The notes under the pieces are model-generated. The model saw only the letters and a list, made by a program, of their open reading frames with translations, was not told where the DNA came from and did no database searches. A DNA stretch of 7,939 nucleotides, taken from the NCBI GenBank assembly GCA_030151725.1, contig JASLDD010000283.1, positions 1 through 7,939 of the forward strand, given 5' to 3'. Positions 6,370 through 7,939 of the stretch are shown piece by piece. The translations under genes were made by a program, and so were the position numbers. The first letter of the stretch is position 1, and every line of letters begins with the position of its first letter. Origin of the DNA: Solirubrobacteraceae bacterium. Lineage in GTDB: Bacteria > Actinomycetota > Thermoleophilia > Solirubrobacterales > Solirubrobacteraceae.

Positions 6370-7866
6370 ATGCTGAACGCGATGTTGGACTTCGAGCACT
6401 GCTACCGGGCCGCCGCCGCCAAGGATGCACGCTTCGATGGATGGTTCTTCACAGCCGTCCTCACAACTGGGATCTACTGTCGCCCCAGCTGTCCCGCGCG
6501 CACTCCCTACAGCAAGAACGTGCGCTTCTTTCGAACGGCTGCAGCCGCTCAGGCTGCGGGCTTTCGGGCCTGCAAGCGCTGTCGTCCAGACGCCACGCCT
6601 GGATCGCCCGAGTGGGACGCGCGCGCTGACCTGGTCGGCCGCTCGATGCGGCTGATCGCCGACGGCGTGGTCGACCGCGAAGGCGTCCCCGCGCTTGCCC
6701 GTCGCGTGGGCTTCACCGAGCGCCACCTCCACCGGCGCCTTGTCGAGGCTGTGGGCGCCGGACCATTGGCACTCGCCCGAGCCCAGCGTGCACAGACGGC
6801 GCGCCTGCTCTTGGAGACCACCTCCCTGCAGATAGCCGACGTCGCACTCACCGCCGGCTTCTCGAGTGTCCGCCAGTTCAACACCACCATCCGCGATGTC
6901 TTCGCGGCGACGCCCACCCAGCTGCGCGCCCGCTCCCACGCGCCCGTCGAAAGGGTAAACGACACCGACACAGGGCTCACCGTGCGCCTCCCGTTCAGGG
7001 CGCCGTTCGACGCGGAGGGCATCATCGGGTTCCTGGGCATGCGTGCTGTCCCGGGAGTCGAGGAGGTGCTCGACGGGGCCTATCGCCGCAGCCTGCGCCT
7101 GCCCAACGGGGCCGGTGTCGTCGAGCTGCTCCCCTGCGAGGGTCATGTGCGGGCGAAGTTCTGGCTCGAGGATCTTCGCGACCTCGGGGCTGCGATCAAT
7201 CGCTCGCGACAGCTGCTCGACCTCGACTCCGATCCCCAGGCCATCGTCGAGCGCCTCGGCGAAGATCGGCTGCTCGGCGCGCTTGTCCGCCAGACGCCTG
7301 GCCGCCGTGTGACCGGATGTGTCGACGGCGCCGAGCTGGCAGTTCGAGCCGTCCTTGGACAGCAGGTGTCCGTCGCGGGCGCCGTGACGCTCGCTGCTCG
7401 TCTCACCGCCACCTATGGCGAGCCCCTCGCAACGCCCATCGGAGGTGTCACCCGCCTGTTCCCTTCCACCGCGTCGCTGCTGGCCGCGGACCCTAACACG
7501 CTGGCAATGCCCCAAGCGCGCCGTCATGCGCTGTTTGCCCTCCTTGGCGCGCTCGACCGTCGCGACATCGTGCTCGATGGGGGCGTCGATCGGGAGGAGA
7601 CGGCACGAGCGCTGATGGCGCTGCCCGGGGTCGGCCCTTGGACCGTCAGCTACATCTCCATGCGCGCTCTGCGCGACCCCGATGCCTTCATGTCGAACGA
7701 CCTGGGCGTGCGCCGCGGTCTGGAAGCACTCGGCGAGGACGGACATCCGCGTTCCGCGCTGCGCGTGGCCGAGCGCTGGCGCCCGTATCGCGCTTACGCC
7801 GTGCAGCATCTGTGGGCGCTGCTCGCTGCCGTACATTCGCAAAGTCCGGCCCGCCTGGTTGCATGA
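6370..7866 (+). CDS. Ada N-terminal/AraC/AlkA fusion: alkylation-response regulator and DNA-3-methyladenine glycosylase
   Basis: This 498-residue three-part protein acts in the adaptive response to DNA methylation. Residues 8-77 are the Ada zinc domain with Cys37, Cys41, Cys68 and Cys71 (YCRPSCPAR, CKRC); Cys37 is the predicted acceptor of methyl groups from phosphotriesters, which switches Ada proteins on. Residues about 83-188 are an AraC-type DNA-binding domain (LARRVGFTERHLHRRL; IADVALTAGFSSVRQFN). Residues about 202-315 are the AlkA N-terminal fold and about 320-490 the HhH-GPD glycosylase, with AVLGQQVSV, hairpin LPGVGPWT (418-425) and catalytic Asp444 (MSNDLG). AlkA removes 3-methyladenine and related bases. 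The Ada O6-guanine methyltransferase domain is absent and is supplied by the overlapping next gene. GAGGG (6359-6363) sits 6 bases before ATG 6370; ATG 6382 is an alternative. Autoregulation through the AraC domain is expected, but I saw no clear Ada box upstream. Confidence 0.96.
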   Translation: MLNAMLDFEHCYRAAAAKDARFDGWFFTAVLTTGIYCRPSCPARTPYSKNVRFFRTAAAAQAAGFRACKRCRPDATPGSPEWDARADLVGRSMRLIADGVVDREGVPALARRVGFTERHLHRRLVEAVGAGPLALARAQRAQTARLLLETTSLQIADVALTAGFSSVRQFNTTIRDVFAATPTQLRARSHAPVERVNDTDTGLTVRLPFRAPFDAEGIIGFLGMRAVPGVEEVLDGAYRRSLRLPNGAGVVELLPCEGHVRAKFWLEDLRDLGAAINRSRQLLDLDSDPQAIVERLGEDRLLGALVRQTPGRRVTGCVDGAELAVRAVLGQQVSVAGAVTLAARLTATYGEPLATPIGGVTRLFPSTASLLAADPNTLAMPQARRHALFALLGALDRRDIVLDGGVDREETARALMALPGVGPWTVSYISMRALRDPDAFMSNDLGVRRGLEALGEDGHPRSALRVAERWRPYRAYAVQHLWALLAAVHSQSPARLVA

Positions 7867-7939
7867 CGCTCTACACGACCATGCCCAGCCCCGTCGGCGA
7901 GCTGCTGCTGAGCGGCGATGAGCAATCGCTCACGGGCAT
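7863..7939 (+). CDS. ogt: Methylated-DNA--[protein]-cysteine S-methyltransferase, N-terminal fragment
   Basis: Only the first 25 codons lie in the window and the right edge cuts the gene. The product begins MTLYTTMPSPVGELLLSGDE and continues with a short SLTG strand, the typical N-terminus of Ogt/AdaB proteins (hydrophobic strand, SPVGxLLL, then a residue pair before LTG). These enzymes move the methyl group of O6-methylguanine to their own Cys; the PCHR active site would lie about 100 residues further on, outside the window. The ATG overlaps the TGA of the Ada–AlkA gene (ATGA), so the two are translationally coupled. The same pair, ada/alkA fusion then ogt, is known in Mycobacterium tuberculosis. 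The identity is confident for so short a piece because of the context. Confidence 0.85.
   Translation, partial: MTLYTTMPSPVGELLLSGDEQSLTG

Noticed and set aside
6298..7842. 514-codon open frame on the minus strand opposite the Ada–AlkA gene
   Set aside because: It mirrors a gene with every expected domain and catalytic residue on the + strand. Its translation is rich in Arg, Gly and His with no motif, which is typical of antisense frames in GC-rich DNA.

Overview
The window is GC-rich bacterial DNA, and every gene I can support lies on the + strand. Three things point to an actinobacterium: strongly GC-ending codons, frequent GTG starts, and an Ada–AlkA fusion followed by an overlapping ogt, as in mycobacteria. 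The style of the first and fifth genes would suit the Thermoleophilia/Solirubrobacterales, but that placement is an impression, not a measurement.

Region 1 (1-3726) is a tightly packed export operon. In order it has the C-terminal part of a membrane-fusion/adaptor protein with a peptidoglycan-binding domain (its 5' end lies outside the window), a MacB/LolD-type ABC ATPase, a secreted protein with two tandem Ig-like repeats, and a MacB/FtsX-type ABC permease. The junctions are ATGA, TGA|GTG and GTGA, so translation is probably coupled throughout. The Ig-like protein sits between the ATPase and its permease. Adaptor, ATPase and permease should form one trans-envelope transporter. The Ig-like protein is a candidate partner or substrate, but nothing in the sequence states the cargo.

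Region 2 (3768-4628) is a single alpha/beta hydrolase of the haloacetate (fluoroacetate) dehalogenase type. It keeps the nucleophile, the halide-pocket residues and the catalytic His, but one of the two arginines that hold the substrate carboxylate appears to be Leu.

Region 3 (about 4629-6331) starts with a short non-coding gap holding an 8-bp inverted repeat. It continues with one broken gene whose coherent product (about 520 residues, membrane-anchored) is spread over three reading frames. I place the frame changes near 5119, 5204 and 5816. It is either a decaying pseudogene or a stretch with indel errors.

Region 4 (6370-7939) is an alkylation-repair operon: an Ada N-terminal/AraC/AlkA fusion, then the first 25 codons of an Ogt-type O6-alkylguanine-DNA methyltransferase, overlapping by ATGA and cut by the window end. 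Together they supply the sensor/regulator, the base-excision glycosylase and the direct-reversal enzyme.

I found no tRNA, rRNA, CRISPR array, insertion sequence or convincing promoter. The only gene-free stretches are short (41, about 136 and 38 bases).
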